Below, piece after piece: positions 51,900 to 62,300 of a stretch of DNA of 64,000 bases (within the stretch, counting starts at the first letter, position 1; each line of letters starts with the position of its first letter). The DNA is from Shewanella sp. ANA-3 (GTDB taxonomy: Bacteria; Pseudomonadota; Gammaproteobacteria; Enterobacterales; Shewanellaceae). A program made the position numbers and the translations under genes. The stretch spans positions 2,046,001-2,110,000 of the forward strand of contig NC_008577.1 of NCBI RefSeq assembly GCF_000203935.1. The letters run 5' to 3'. The notes under the pieces were generated by a model. That model did no database searches. It worked only from the letters and a program-made list of their open reading frames with translations, and was not told where the DNA came from.

Positions 51900-52234
51900 T
51901 AAATTGTTGATTTTTACTTAGAGTAATTACTTTAAACGGTCGACTAATTACAATCGCGTAAATATGATATTTTCTTTGTGATTATGTTAATGAAATATAA
52001 AGTCTTTTATCTGCTTTTCTCCACGCTTTCTAATCTTCTGCTTTTCTAATTTAAATCCCATTGCCGTAGTAGATGACATAAATGTGTCTACGTGCTTAAT
52101 TCTTTAGAAAATTTTCTCTAACTGTGCCTTGCTCATGGGGATTAATTGCTGTAACAATGATGTTACCTGTGAGCTAACAAGATGTTGGTTGTAATTCCAA
52201 GAACAAAGAATCCAGCAGGGTACGGAGAGCTAAA
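51900..52234. promoter_or_regulatory. Palindrome-rich promoter region of the DUF1302 operon
   Basis: This A/T-rich 335-base region contains a direct repeat CTGCTTTTCT (52011-52020 and 52038-52047) and an imperfect inverted repeat bounded by GTAGA and TCTAC (52069-52091). It also contains a perfect palindrome AGAAAATTTTCT (52106-52117) and the inverted repeat GTAACA-N4-TGTTAC (52151-52166). No coding frame was accepted. Confidence 0.55.
52151..52166. promoter_or_regulatory. Candidate operator GTAACA-N4-TGTTAC
   Basis: A perfect 6-bp inverted repeat with four-base spacer, 69 bases before the DUF1302 start. Size and symmetry suit a dimeric helix-turn-helix regulator, but I do not recognise the consensus. 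Confidence 0.45.
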
Positions 52235-54277
52235 ATGAAAATTGTTAAAAAAAGTTTTAACAAGTCGGCGCTTGCTTTGGGGGTGGCGTCGGCATTGAGT
52301 TTATTGATGGTGTCGAATGTTAATGCGGTTGCGTTCGATTGGGGGGAGATACAAGGGACTTTTGACTCGACTTGGACTGCGGGTGCCAGTTGGCGTGTCG
52401 GGGAACGCGATTGGGACGGACAAATTGGTAAGGTAAACCAGCCGCAGTTTGATTGGTCAAATTACTCCGCATTTGGCAATACCAAGTACACTTCTGCTGA
52501 GATTTGGGCGCAACCTGGTTCTTACTCTAGCAACAACGATTTGAGTAATTTACTTTATTCTCAAGGTGATACTACATCCGAAATCGTTAAAGGATTGCAC
52601 GAGTTATCCCTTAAGTACGAGAACTATGGCCTGTTCGTTCGTGGCATGTACTTCTACGATCGCAAGCTAAACGATGGTAACTACGACTACAATGACCCGT
52701 TAACCGGGAAAGAATACGATCCTTGCCGCGACAGCAAAGCTTCTGAAGTGCAATGTAAGGACATCCGTCTACTGGATGCTTTCGTATACGCGAATTTTGA
52801 TTTAAACGATGGTGCCAACCCGCTTTCTATCCGCGTAGGTAACCAAGTGGTTTCTTGGGGTGAAAGTACGCTGATCGCCCACGGTATTGGTGAAATCAAC
52901 CCCGTCGATTTGAACATCCTGAACGCGCCTGGCGCGGAACTTAAAGAAGCCTTCCGTCCTCAGGGTATGGTGTGGGCCTCATTGGGGATCACCGAAAACT
53001 TATCGGTAGAAGGTTTCTATCAATATGATTGGGAACCCGTTTGGATCCCAACCCCAGGTTCGATTTTTGCGACCAACGATTTCGCCGGTTACGGTGGTTA
53101 TAACCAGAACGCGCAATTAGGCTTTAACGCTAACCCAGACATCAATTTAGACTTCTTGACGCAGGAATATCAGAAACTGGCTGGCATGATCGCCAGTGGT
53201 CAAACGATTCCTACACAGCAATTGGTGGCAATGGCACTGGCTTATCCCACTAAAGTGACGTTAGTGCAAGATGAGCAAGCCCCAAGCAACGGTGGCCAAT
53301 ATGGTATCAAGTTGGGTTATTACGCCCCTGAGTTAGGCGATACCGAGTTTGGTTTCTACTTTATGAACTACCACAGCCGTCGTCCGCTGATCAGCGGTAC
53401 CGCCGCCGACTTTAGCACTGGCGCACTGTTGTCAGATCTTGCGGTACTGGGTCAAAACGCGGGTGATATTAACCGTGAATTGCTGCTCAGCTTAAAGAGC
53501 TTCTCTAAGGCGCAAATTGTTTACCCTGAAGACATTAAACTCTATGGCTTTAGCTTTAACACTTCGCTTGGCGATACCTCAGTCGGCGCCGAAATCGCTC
53601 ACCGTCAAGATGAACCACTGCAAATCGATGACGTAGAACTGTTGTTTGCGGGTATGCCACAACAGTTAGCCAACGCGGGCATTCGCCCCGATTTCGACGG
53701 CATTTCGCAGATTGATGGCGTACAACCCGGCGAAACCGTTGACGGCTTTGTCCGCCTCGATACCACTCAAGCGCAAGTCACTTTTACTCACTTATTCGGT
53801 CCAACTTTGGGATTGGATAACCTGACGATGTTGGCGGAAGTCGGCGGGGTATGGATCCATGATATGCCAGGATTTGATGAACTGCGCCTCAATGGCCCAG
53901 GTACCGCACGTTCTGGCGGTAATCCAGATATGCCTGGCATTATCCAAGCGCTGCACAATGGTCCAGAAACCAACCCATTCCCAACGGATTTCGCGTGGGG
54001 ATACCGTCTGGTGGCCAAAGCGGACTTTAACAACTTGTTTGCGGGCGTGAACATGTCTCCTCGGTTGATTTTCTCACACGATGTCGACGGTATTACGCCT
54101 GATCCTATGTTCCTCTTTACCGAAGGACGTAAGTCAGTGGCCTTAGGTGTTAATTTTGAATACCAAAACCGTTGGGGTGCAGACTTATCCTACAACAACT
54201 TCTTTGGCGGTGTAGGAACAACCAACGCGATGTCAGATCGTGATTATATTTCTTTCAATATCAAGTATTCGATCTAA
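52235..54277 (+). CDS. DUF1302 family protein, probable outer-membrane protein
   Basis: A 680-residue secreted protein with a signal peptide ending SNVNA-VAF (about residue 31). The opening of the mature chain (FDWGEIQGTFDSTWTAGASW) and RVGNQVVSWGES around residues 200-212 are typical of DUF1302. The chain is rich in alternating aromatic and polar residues. It ends in DYISFNIKYSI, like a last beta-strand but without the usual final aromatic. I infer an outer-membrane barrel. It is the first gene of a four-gene operon, with GGAGAG before the ATG and only 12 bases to the next gene. Function unknown. Confidence 0.82.
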   Translation: MKIVKKSFNKSALALGVASALSLLMVSNVNAVAFDWGEIQGTFDSTWTAGASWRVGERDWDGQIGKVNQPQFDWSNYSAFGNTKYTSAEIWAQPGSYSSNNDLSNLLYSQGDTTSEIVKGLHELSLKYENYGLFVRGMYFYDRKLNDGNYDYNDPLTGKEYDPCRDSKASEVQCKDIRLLDAFVYANFDLNDGANPLSIRVGNQVVSWGESTLIAHGIGEINPVDLNILNAPGAELKEAFRPQGMVWASLGITENLSVEGFYQYDWEPVWIPTPGSIFATNDFAGYGGYNQNAQLGFNANPDINLDFLTQEYQKLAGMIASGQTIPTQQLVAMALAYPTKVTLVQDEQAPSNGGQYGIKLGYYAPELGDTEFGFYFMNYHSRRPLISGTAADFSTGALLSDLAVLGQNAGDINRELLLSLKSFSKAQIVYPEDIKLYGFSFNTSLGDTSVGAEIAHRQDEPLQIDDVELLFAGMPQQLANAGIRPDFDGISQIDGVQPGETVDGFVRLDTTQAQVTFTHLFGPTLGLDNLTMLAEVGGVWIHDMPGFDELRLNGPGTARSGGNPDMPGIIQALHNGPETNPFPTDFAWGYRLVAKADFNNLFAGVNMSPRLIFSHDVDGITPDPMFLFTEGRKSVALGVNFEYQNRWGADLSYNNFFGGVGTTNAMSDRDYISFNIKYSI

Positions 54278-54289
54278 AGGACTATAACA

Positions 54290-55654
54290 ATGAAGAAACT
54301 GTCGATATTGGCAAGCGCCGTGATGATGGCCCTTGTAGCACCTGTAGCGATGGCAAAGGTATCTGAAGCCGACGCCGCTAAATTAGGTAACGAATTAACG
54401 CCATTAGGCGCAGAAAAAGCTGGCAATGCCGATGGCTCTATTCCCGCTTGGGATGGCGGTATTACTAAGCCTGTTGCCGGATACACTAAGGGAATGCATC
54501 ACCCCGATCCTTTCCCTGAGGATAAAATTGAATTCACTATTACCAATGCGAACAAAGCCCAATACAAGGATTTCTTGACCCCGGGTCAAATGAAACTGTT
54601 TGAGCTTTACCCAGATACATACAAGATGAATGTGTACAAAACGCGCCGCAGCGCGTCAGTACCACAATTTGTCTATGATGCGACCAAAGCCAACGCCACT
54701 CGCGCAGAACTGGTTGCACAGGGTAATGGTATTGCGGGTGCATCAATTGGTATTCCATTCCCTATCCCTGCCAATGGCTTAGAAGCGATTTGGAACCATA
54801 TTCTACGCTTCCGTGGTGTGGATGTGGAAACTTCACGTAGCCAAGCGGCACCGACGGCCGATGGCAGCTACACCTTAGTGGAAACCGCTGAGGAAATTCG
54901 CTTCGAGTATTCTCGCCCTGAAATCACCCTTGATCAATTAAAGGCCAGCAACACGCTGTTCTACTTTAAACAAGTGGTGACTCAGCCTGCTCGTTTGGCA
55001 GGTACGGCACTGTTAGTGAAAGAAACCATGGATCAAGAGGCGCTGCCACGCCAAGCATGGACCTATAACACGGGTCAGCGCCGCGTTCGTAAAGCACCAA
55101 ACGTTGCTTTTGATACACCGGGTACCGTATCCGATGGTCTACGCACCACAGACGATTTCGACATGTTTAACGGCTCACCCGTGCGTTATAACTGGGAGCT
55201 TGTGGGCAAGAAGGAAATCTATATTCCATACAACGACTACAAATTGCACTCAGATAAGCTGAAATATAACCAGATTTTAAAACCCGGTCATATCAATCCT
55301 GAGTTTGTCCGTTGGGAAAAACACCGCGTATGGGAAGTGAAGGCAACCTTGAAAGACGGTATGCGCCACATTTACAAAACCCGTGTGATGTATCTTGACG
55401 AAGACTCATGGCAAGTCTCGATTGCGGATCTGTATGACAACCGTGATGAACTCTACCGTGTGGCGGTTGCCCACGGCTTGAACTACTACGAAGTCCCAAC
55501 CCAGTGGGATACCTTAGAAGTGTTCCACGATCTGCAGTCCCGTCGTTATTTGGCCATGGGCTTAGACAACCAGAGTGGAATGTATAACTTCGATGCCAAG
55601 TTGAGTGAAGCGAACTTCACCCCAGACGCGCTGCGTCGCGAAGGTATCCGTTAA
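54290..55654 (+). CDS. DUF1329 family envelope protein
   Basis: A 454-residue protein with a signal peptide ending PVAMA-KVS (about residue 22) and no lipobox cysteine. The family signature is clear: LTPLGAEKAGNADGSIPAWD near 34-53, followed by GMHHPDPFPEDK, and QRRVRKAPNVAFDTPG in the middle. DUF1329 proteins nearly always accompany DUF1302 genes. A LolB/LppX-like fold has been suggested for this kind of protein, from memory, which would suit binding a lipid-like cargo. It is probably periplasmic or attached to the outer membrane. Confidence 0.85.
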   Translation: MKKLSILASAVMMALVAPVAMAKVSEADAAKLGNELTPLGAEKAGNADGSIPAWDGGITKPVAGYTKGMHHPDPFPEDKIEFTITNANKAQYKDFLTPGQMKLFELYPDTYKMNVYKTRRSASVPQFVYDATKANATRAELVAQGNGIAGASIGIPFPIPANGLEAIWNHILRFRGVDVETSRSQAAPTADGSYTLVETAEEIRFEYSRPEITLDQLKASNTLFYFKQVVTQPARLAGTALLVKETMDQEALPRQAWTYNTGQRRVRKAPNVAFDTPGTVSDGLRTTDDFDMFNGSPVRYNWELVGKKEIYIPYNDYKLHSDKLKYNQILKPGHINPEFVRWEKHRVWEVKATLKDGMRHIYKTRVMYLDEDSWQVSIADLYDNRDELYRVAVAHGLNYYEVPTQWDTLEVFHDLQSRRYLAMGLDNQSGMYNFDAKLSEANFTPDALRREGIR

Positions 55655-55669
55655 TCAGCCACGGTATAA

Positions 55670-55688
55670 AGGGGCGCTAAGCGCCCCT
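55670..55688 (+). other. Intercistronic hairpin in the DUF1302 operon
   Basis: AGGGGCGCT/AGCGCCCCT is a perfect 9-bp inverted repeat with one central base, 15 bases past the DUF1329 stop and 21 before the next start. No T run follows, so it may stabilise the upstream mRNA or reduce read-through rather than terminate. Confidence 0.6.
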
Positions 55689-55709
55689 CATTAGTTTAAG
55701 GAAGTTTGT

Positions 55710-56720
55710 ATGTCGTTTCGCATCCTTCAATGCGCCGCTGCAATCAGTGTTGGTTGTTTATTTTCTTCCCCTTCATTTTCTGCGGTGTCTGAGACTTTCC
55801 CGCAAATTCAGCCCTTAGCGGCATCTTCTTTAGTGTTAGATATTGCCCATGCGGGACAGCGTTTAGTCGCCGTGGGCGAGCGTGGCCATGTGCTTGTGCT
55901 CAATGACACTTGGCAACAAGTGCCGACACCGACCTCGGCGCAGCTGACAAAAGTGTTCTTTTTAAATGAAAAACTCGGTTGGGCTGTCGGGCACGATGCC
56001 ACTATTTTACACACCCAAGATGGCGGCCAGACATGGTCGTTACAAATGCAGTCGAGCGAAATCGAAAAACCTTTCCTCGATGTGCTGTTTCTCAATGAGC
56101 AGGACGGCATGGCGATTGGGGCGTACGGACTGTTTTATCGAACCCATGATGGCGGCAAGACTTGGGCGGAAGAATTCCACGAAGAGTTGCTGGCCGAAGA
56201 AGACGTGTCCTATTTGGCTGAGTTAAAAAATAGCGACCAAGCCGCTTATTTGACCGAGCGCGCCTCGTTACTGCCACATTTTAACCGGATGATCGTGCTT
56301 AATGATGGTCGTTTGCTATTAGTCGGAGAGCTTGGGCTTGTTGCAATGTCGGCCGATAAGGGCCAAACCTTTACCCGTACTGGGTTTGATTACGACGGCT
56401 CTATGTTCAATGCCATTCAATTGCAGGATGCGGTCTATGTGATGGGACTGAGGGGACACGTGTTTAAGGCGGATTTGAGCCTTGGCCAATGGGATGAGAT
56501 TGAAATGCCCGTGCAATCATCCATCAATGGCGCTTTGGTGAGCTCAGACACTAGCTTGTACCTAGTGGGGAATGCTGGCGTCGTTATTCAGCTAAATCAG
56601 GATGATAGTGCGAGTATTGTCACGCGCCGCCAGGGGGAGAACTTAGTTTCGATTGCCAAAGATAACCAAGGGAATGTGTGGTTATCGGGTAGCCAAGGGC
56701 TACTCACTCTAAAGCCATAA
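55710..56720 (+). CDS. YCF48/BNR-repeat secreted protein
   Basis: A 336-residue protein with a signal peptide ending PSFSA-VSE (about residue 25). It has repeated beta-propeller motifs of the YCF48 type, such as GWAVGHDATILHTQDGGQTW and AIGAYGLFYRTHDGGKTW. In cyanobacteria YCF48 assists photosystem II assembly, a role not relevant here; in this operon it may be a periplasmic assembly factor or scaffold. The ATG follows AAGGAAG. The RND gene follows after 31 bases. Confidence 0.82.
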   Translation: MSFRILQCAAAISVGCLFSSPSFSAVSETFPQIQPLAASSLVLDIAHAGQRLVAVGERGHVLVLNDTWQQVPTPTSAQLTKVFFLNEKLGWAVGHDATILHTQDGGQTWSLQMQSSEIEKPFLDVLFLNEQDGMAIGAYGLFYRTHDGGKTWAEEFHEELLAEEDVSYLAELKNSDQAAYLTERASLLPHFNRMIVLNDGRLLLVGELGLVAMSADKGQTFTRTGFDYDGSMFNAIQLQDAVYVMGLRGHVFKADLSLGQWDEIEMPVQSSINGALVSSDTSLYLVGNAGVVIQLNQDDSASIVTRRQGENLVSIAKDNQGNVWLSGSQGLLTLKP

Positions 56721-56751
56721 ATGATAAAACAACAATAACAGGGCCGATAAG

Positions 56752-59067
56752 ATGTTAGAAAAACTGGTCAACGGATTTGAGTCATTTTTATTCCGCAACC
56801 GTGCTTGGGTGGTGAGCATTTTTATTTTGCTGACGGTTTTTTTGGGATACCAAGCTAGCCAATTAAAAATGGATGCGGCATTCATTAAAAATATTCCGCT
56901 TAATCATAGCTATATGCATACCTACCTCAAACATCAAAAAGATTTTGGTGGCGCGAATAGCATTATGGTGGCGGTGGAAGACACCAGCGGCAATATTTTT
57001 AACCCTAACTTTTTCGATACCCTTAAAAACGTTCACGATCAGCTGTTTTTTATTCCCGGTGTTGACCGCTCACAGGTGAAATCTTTATTTTCACCTTCGA
57101 CCCGTTTTACTGAAGTCGTGGAAGATGGTTTTGCGGGCGGCCCTGTGATCCCCGCAGATTTCACGACCACCGAAGCGGGCTTGAACACGGTGCGCGATAA
57201 CATTGAAAAAGCGGGCATTGTGGGGCGCTTGATCGCCAACGACTATAGTGCCGCCATGGTGTCGGCCCAGTTGATGGACTTTGATCCACAAACGGGTAAG
57301 CCTTTAGACACCATCGCTTTTGCCGCTCAGCTAGAGCAGGAACTTCGCGGTAAGTATGAAACCGATAAGGTGAAAATACATATCATCGGTTTTGCGAAGA
57401 TGGCGGGTGATGTTGCCGATGGCGCCAAAGGCGTTTTACTGTTCTTCGTGATTGCCATTTTGATCACGGCGGTGATGGTCTATCTATTTTCAAAGTCACT
57501 TATCCTGACCCTATTGCCATTAGTTTGTAGCTTAACGGCGGTGATCTGGCAGCTGGGTTTACTGACGGTCATCGGTTTTGGCTTAGATCCCATGTCAATT
57601 TTGGTGCCATTCCTCGTCTTTGCTATCGGGGTGAGTCACGGGGTGCAGATGATCAACGCGGTCAGACGCCGGGTGATGGACGGACAAACCACCAAGGCGG
57701 CCTCGGCTTCTGCGTTTCGCAGCTTATTGGTGCCGGGCGGGGTAGCGTTGCTTTCTGATACGGTTGGTTTTATCACACTGTTATCCATTGATATCGGTAT
57801 TATCCGTGAGTTGGCCATTTCGGCCTCACTCGGTGTGGGTGTGATTATTTTCACTAACCTTATCCTTCTGCCTTTAGTGATTTCTTTCACTGAACTCAAG
57901 GTTGCACCACAGGGCGCGCCGACCTCGGATGAAGTGCGAGCCGAGGCGATTTGGCGCTACCTTGCCAAATTTGCTACGCCGAAATACGCGGTAGTGGTAA
58001 TTGTGGCGACCATTGCCTTGTATTTTACGGGTCTGCAACAGGCTAATCAGATGAAAATTGGCGATTTGCAGGGCGGGGCGCCAGCATTGCATCAAGATTC
58101 ACGCTACAACTTGGACACCTTCTTTATTACAGACCACTTTTCGATCACCACAGATGTGATGACTGTGATTGTAGAAGCGAGCCCAGAGGCCTGTACTTAC
58201 CACGATATGCTGACGCAAATTGATGAGTTTGAATGGTTAGTGCGTAATACCCCGGGTGTTGAGTCAACCGTCAGCTTGGCCTCGGTAGCGAAAAAAGTGA
58301 ATGCGGGCTTTAACGAAGGCAACCCAAGATGGGAAGTCTTACCGCGCACCACTGCGAGTTTAGTGCAAGCGATTGGCCAGATCCCAACGACATCGGGCTT
58401 GTTAAATGGCGATTGCTCTGTGATGCCTGTGTATCTATTTATGCAGGATCACAAGGCAGAAACTATTGAAACGGTTGTCGCTAAGGTGAAAGCGGTCGCG
58501 GCCAAAATGGACAATGACAAGCTGCAATTTAAGTTGGCGTCTGGCCCTGTTGGAGTGATGGCGGCGACCAACGAAGCGGTAGCGGAAGCTCAATTACCTA
58601 TGATGATTTATGTGTATGGCGCGGTATTTGTACTTTGCCTTATCAGCTTTAAGTCATTAAAAGCGACAGTCGCGGTGATTATTCCGCTCTATGTGGTCTC
58701 CACACTGGCGCAGGCACTGATGACTCAACTTAATATTGGCTTAGCAGTCAGTACCTTACCCGTAATTGCGCTGGGTGTGGGTATCGGTGTTGACTACGGT
58801 ATTTATATCCTGTCGACCATGTCATCTAAGTTGTCGAATGGAATGCCAGTACAGCAAGCCTACTATGAAGCGTTAGTCGAGCGGGGCAGTGCGGTGATCT
58901 TCACTGGTCTGACATTAGCGATTGGGGTGAGTACTTGGTTTTTCTCGGCGCTTAAGTTCCAAATGGACATGGGGATCCTGCTCACCTTCATGTTTGTGGT
59001 AAATATGTTGGGCGCCATAATTATCCTGCCCGCACTGGCAGCGGTATTCTGGCGGCAGGCTAAGTAG
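56752..59067 (+). CDS. RND superfamily exporter (MMPL/HpnN-like)
   Basis: A 771-residue inner-membrane protein with about 12 membrane segments in two sets of six: one near residues 18-36 followed by a large periplasmic loop to about 215, then five to about 382, and the same pattern in the second half. The motifs FAIGVSHGVQMINAV and LGVGIGVDYGIYILSTM correspond to the conserved helix-4 regions of MMPL-type RND proteins. Such pumps move lipids, hopanoids or other hydrophobic molecules, driven by protons. It closes the DUF1302-DUF1329-YCF48 operon. Cargo unknown. Confidence 0.88.
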   Translation: MLEKLVNGFESFLFRNRAWVVSIFILLTVFLGYQASQLKMDAAFIKNIPLNHSYMHTYLKHQKDFGGANSIMVAVEDTSGNIFNPNFFDTLKNVHDQLFFIPGVDRSQVKSLFSPSTRFTEVVEDGFAGGPVIPADFTTTEAGLNTVRDNIEKAGIVGRLIANDYSAAMVSAQLMDFDPQTGKPLDTIAFAAQLEQELRGKYETDKVKIHIIGFAKMAGDVADGAKGVLLFFVIAILITAVMVYLFSKSLILTLLPLVCSLTAVIWQLGLLTVIGFGLDPMSILVPFLVFAIGVSHGVQMINAVRRRVMDGQTTKAASASAFRSLLVPGGVALLSDTVGFITLLSIDIGIIRELAISASLGVGVIIFTNLILLPLVISFTELKVAPQGAPTSDEVRAEAIWRYLAKFATPKYAVVVIVATIALYFTGLQQANQMKIGDLQGGAPALHQDSRYNLDTFFITDHFSITTDVMTVIVEASPEACTYHDMLTQIDEFEWLVRNTPGVESTVSLASVAKKVNAGFNEGNPRWEVLPRTTASLVQAIGQIPTTSGLLNGDCSVMPVYLFMQDHKAETIETVVAKVKAVAAKMDNDKLQFKLASGPVGVMAATNEAVAEAQLPMMIYVYGAVFVLCLISFKSLKATVAVIIPLYVVSTLAQALMTQLNIGLAVSTLPVIALGVGIGVDYGIYILSTMSSKLSNGMPVQQAYYEALVERGSAVIFTGLTLAIGVSTWFFSALKFQMDMGILLTFMFVVNMLGAIIILPALAAVFWRQAK

Positions 59068-59074
59068 ATACAAA

Positions 59075-59106
59075 CAATGGGGAGTTTTTGACTCCCCATT
59101 GTCTTT
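59075..59106 (+). terminator. Terminator of the DUF1302-RND operon
   Basis: The 11-bp stem CAATGGGGAGT/ACTCCCCATTG (59075-59085 with 59091-59101) has a five-base loop and a short TCTTT tail. It starts eight bases past the RND stop. Confidence 0.75.
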
Positions 59107-59236
59107 GAATATAAACGCTGTTTTTTTGATTTTTTGCTCACCTGTTATCACATCTTTACGCTCTGGCTGGAATTACAGAGGATGTACCACTAAAATTTTC
59201 CTCGAAATACAGAGGATTTAGTAATAAACTTCGCGC

Positions 59237-59252
59237 GATGATCTGGATCACA
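59237..59252 (+). promoter_or_regulatory. Candidate CRP or FNR/EtrA site upstream of gdhB
   Basis: GATGATCTGGATCACA matches the right half and centre of the CRP consensus (TGTGA-N6-TCACA). It also contains TGAT-N4-ATCA, the core of an FNR site. It is centred about 88 bases before the gdhB ATG. A direct repeat TACAGAGGAT lies further upstream at 59174-59183 and 59208-59217. Confidence 0.5.
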
Positions 59253-59332
59253 CTAATTTTCTGAGATCGTTAAGCCGAAGCATCCAAATAATGAAAAAAA
59301 GCGCTGCCATAGACGCTTAAGGAAACAGCAAC

Positions 59333-62300
59333 ATGGCCTTGAAAGATGCAATGCCTTCAGTACTACTTGAAAATGTAGTCAGTTTAATTCACGCTAAAGT
59401 CCCTAATTCACAAGCCAAGCAAGTTGAACAGTTCGCGACCTGCCTTTATGCACACATGTCGAAAGACGACCTCAATGCGCGTAACGACAGCGACCTGTAT
59501 GGTGCGGTTCTCAGTTTATGGAATGCACTAAACAAAACCCCGAAAGGGGAGACTCACCTCAGAGTATTCAATCCAAGTCAGTCAAAGCACGGCTGGCAAT
59601 CAACTCATTCGATCATTGAAGTTATCCAACCTGACATGCCATTCCTGGTAGATTCAGTTGGTATGGCATTGAATCGTATGGGTATTACGGCTCATATGAT
59701 GTTACACACTCCGCTGGCGATTGAGCGTTCAGCCCAAGACGTAACCAAAGTCACTTACCTGAATCAAAGCCCTGACAGCACTGAACACGTTGCCGTTTTC
59801 CTGATTGAAATCGACCGTCAAAGCAGCAGTGTGGATATCAAAGCCCTTGAGCGTGAAATCCAATCTGTGCTGGGTGATGTGGCTGCATCAGTCAACGACT
59901 GGAGCGCGATGTCAGCTAAGCTGAGTGAGACCATTAAAGAGTTACCTAAGCGTCCATTCCCCGGTGAGAAGCAAGAGTTAGAAGAAGCGATTAACTTCTT
60001 AACTTATCTTAATAATCATCACTTTACCTTACTGGGTTACCGTCAATACGATTTAAAACGTGTTGAAGGCGACGTCGAGCTAGTGCCGAATATGGCCTCT
60101 AGTTTAGGTCTAATGAATAAGCACCATAAGACTCAGCCAGAGCAAGGTTTGTTATTATCAAGCTTCTCTGACAGCGCCCGTAAAGAAGCCTTAGACCACA
60201 GTTTACTGATCCTGACCAAGAGCAGCGCCAAGAGCCGCGTGCACCGTCCTGCCTATGTGGACTATATCGGTATCAAACGCTTCGACAAGAAAGGCAATGT
60301 GGTCGGTGAAGACAGATTCATTGGTTTGTACGCCTCAAACGTGTATAACCGCAGCCCACGTGAGATCCCGCTGCTGAACGAAAAAGTCCAGCGCGTATTA
60401 GACCGTTCAGGTTTAACGCCACGTTCTCACGACTATAAAGCCCTGCTGAACATTCTCGAAAACCTGCCGCGCGATGAGCTAATTCAAGCCAATGTGGATG
60501 ATTTAGCACACACGGCGCACGGTGTGCTCGAGATGCAAGACAGGGACAAGCTGAAACTCTTTGTTCGCAAAGATGGTTTCGGTCGTTTCTTATCCTGTTT
60601 AGTGTACGTTTCAAAAGATCGTTACAACACTAAACTTCGCCAAGATACCCAGCGTATTCTGGCTCAGCATTTCAACAGCAAAGAAGATGTAGAGTTTACG
60701 ACGTATTTCTCCGAGTCAACCCTGGCCCGTACTCACTACATTGTCAAAGTTGATAACAATAATATGGATGTAGATGTGGCTGCCATTGAAAACAATTTAA
60801 TTGAAGCGGCACGCTCGTGGGAAGATAAGTTAAATACCGCGCTAAACACTGCCTTAGGTGAAGAAGCCGGTACTCATCTGATGAAGCGTTACGCTAACGC
60901 CTTCGAACAAAGCTATAAAGAAGACGTATTACCAAGCTCTGCCGTTGTGGATATGCAACAGCTTGAAGCGCTGGATGACGAACACAAGTTAGGCATGTTG
61001 TTCTATCAACCGCAGGAAGCGGCGTTGAACGACAACAAAGTGCGTTTAAAACTGTTCCATAAAGATGAGCCAATCCATCTTTCTGACGTACTGCCGATGC
61101 TGGAAAACTTTGGTCTGCGCGTGATCAACGAGCGCCCATACGAAGTGACGACTTCAGACGGTTCTACCTTCTGGATCTTAGACTTCTTAATGACGGTTAA
61201 AGTCACTAATACTGACAATATCGCAGACAGCCAAGACAGATTCCAAACTGCACTCTCTCAAGTGTGGCAAAAGAAATTAGAAGATGACGGCTTTAACCGC
61301 ATCATTCTAGCGTCAGGTTTAACTGGCCGTGAAGTGTCAGTACTGCGTGCTTACGCTAAGTACATGCGTCAAATCGATGCGACATTCAGCCAAGCTTATA
61401 TCGAAGAAACCTTCGGCCGTTACCCACAAATCGCTGATTTGTTGGTGAAAATGTTTATCCGTAAGTTCAATCCAAAACTGAAGACCCGTACTCTGGGCAA
61501 GTTTATGGAGCAGATCAACCTACGTTTAGACGAAGTATCGAGCCTAGATGATGACCGTATTATCCGTCGTTACCTCGATCTGATTAATGCAACGCTGCGT
61601 ACCAACTTCTACCAACTGGATGCCAAAGGCGAATCTAAGAGTTATATCTCGTTTAAATTCATGCCTTCGTTAATTCCAGAAATGCCGCGCCCGCTGCCGA
61701 AATTCGAAATTTTCGTTTATTCGCCACGGGTTGAAGGTGTGCATTTACGTTACGGTAAAGTGGCTCGTGGTGGTCTGCGTTGGTCTGACCGTCGTGAAGA
61801 CTTCCGTACTGAAGTGCTTGGCTTAGTAAAAGCACAACAAGTGAAGAACACCGTAATCGTACCTGTGGGCGCGAAAGGTGGTTTCGTTTGTAAACAGCTG
61901 CCAACTGAAGGTGGCCGCGAAGCCTTCTTCACCGAAGGTCAAGAATGTTACCGCATCTTTATCCGTGCGCTGCTCGATATCACTGATAACATCGTTAACG
62001 GCGAAATCGTTCATCCGGTGGATGTGGTCCGTCACGATGAAGATGACCCATATTTAGTGGTCGCGGCAGACAAAGGTACTGCAACCTTCTCGGATATCGC
62101 TAACGCCATTTCGCAGGAATACAACTTCTGGTTAGGCGATGCGTTCGCGTCGGGCGGTAGTAACGGTTACGACCATAAGAAAATGGGTATCACGGCCAGA
62201 GGTGGTTGGGAATCGGTTAAGCGTCACTTCCGCGAAGTGGGTATCGATTGTCAAACCACAGACTTTAGCTGTTTAGGTATTGGTGACATGGCGGGTGACG

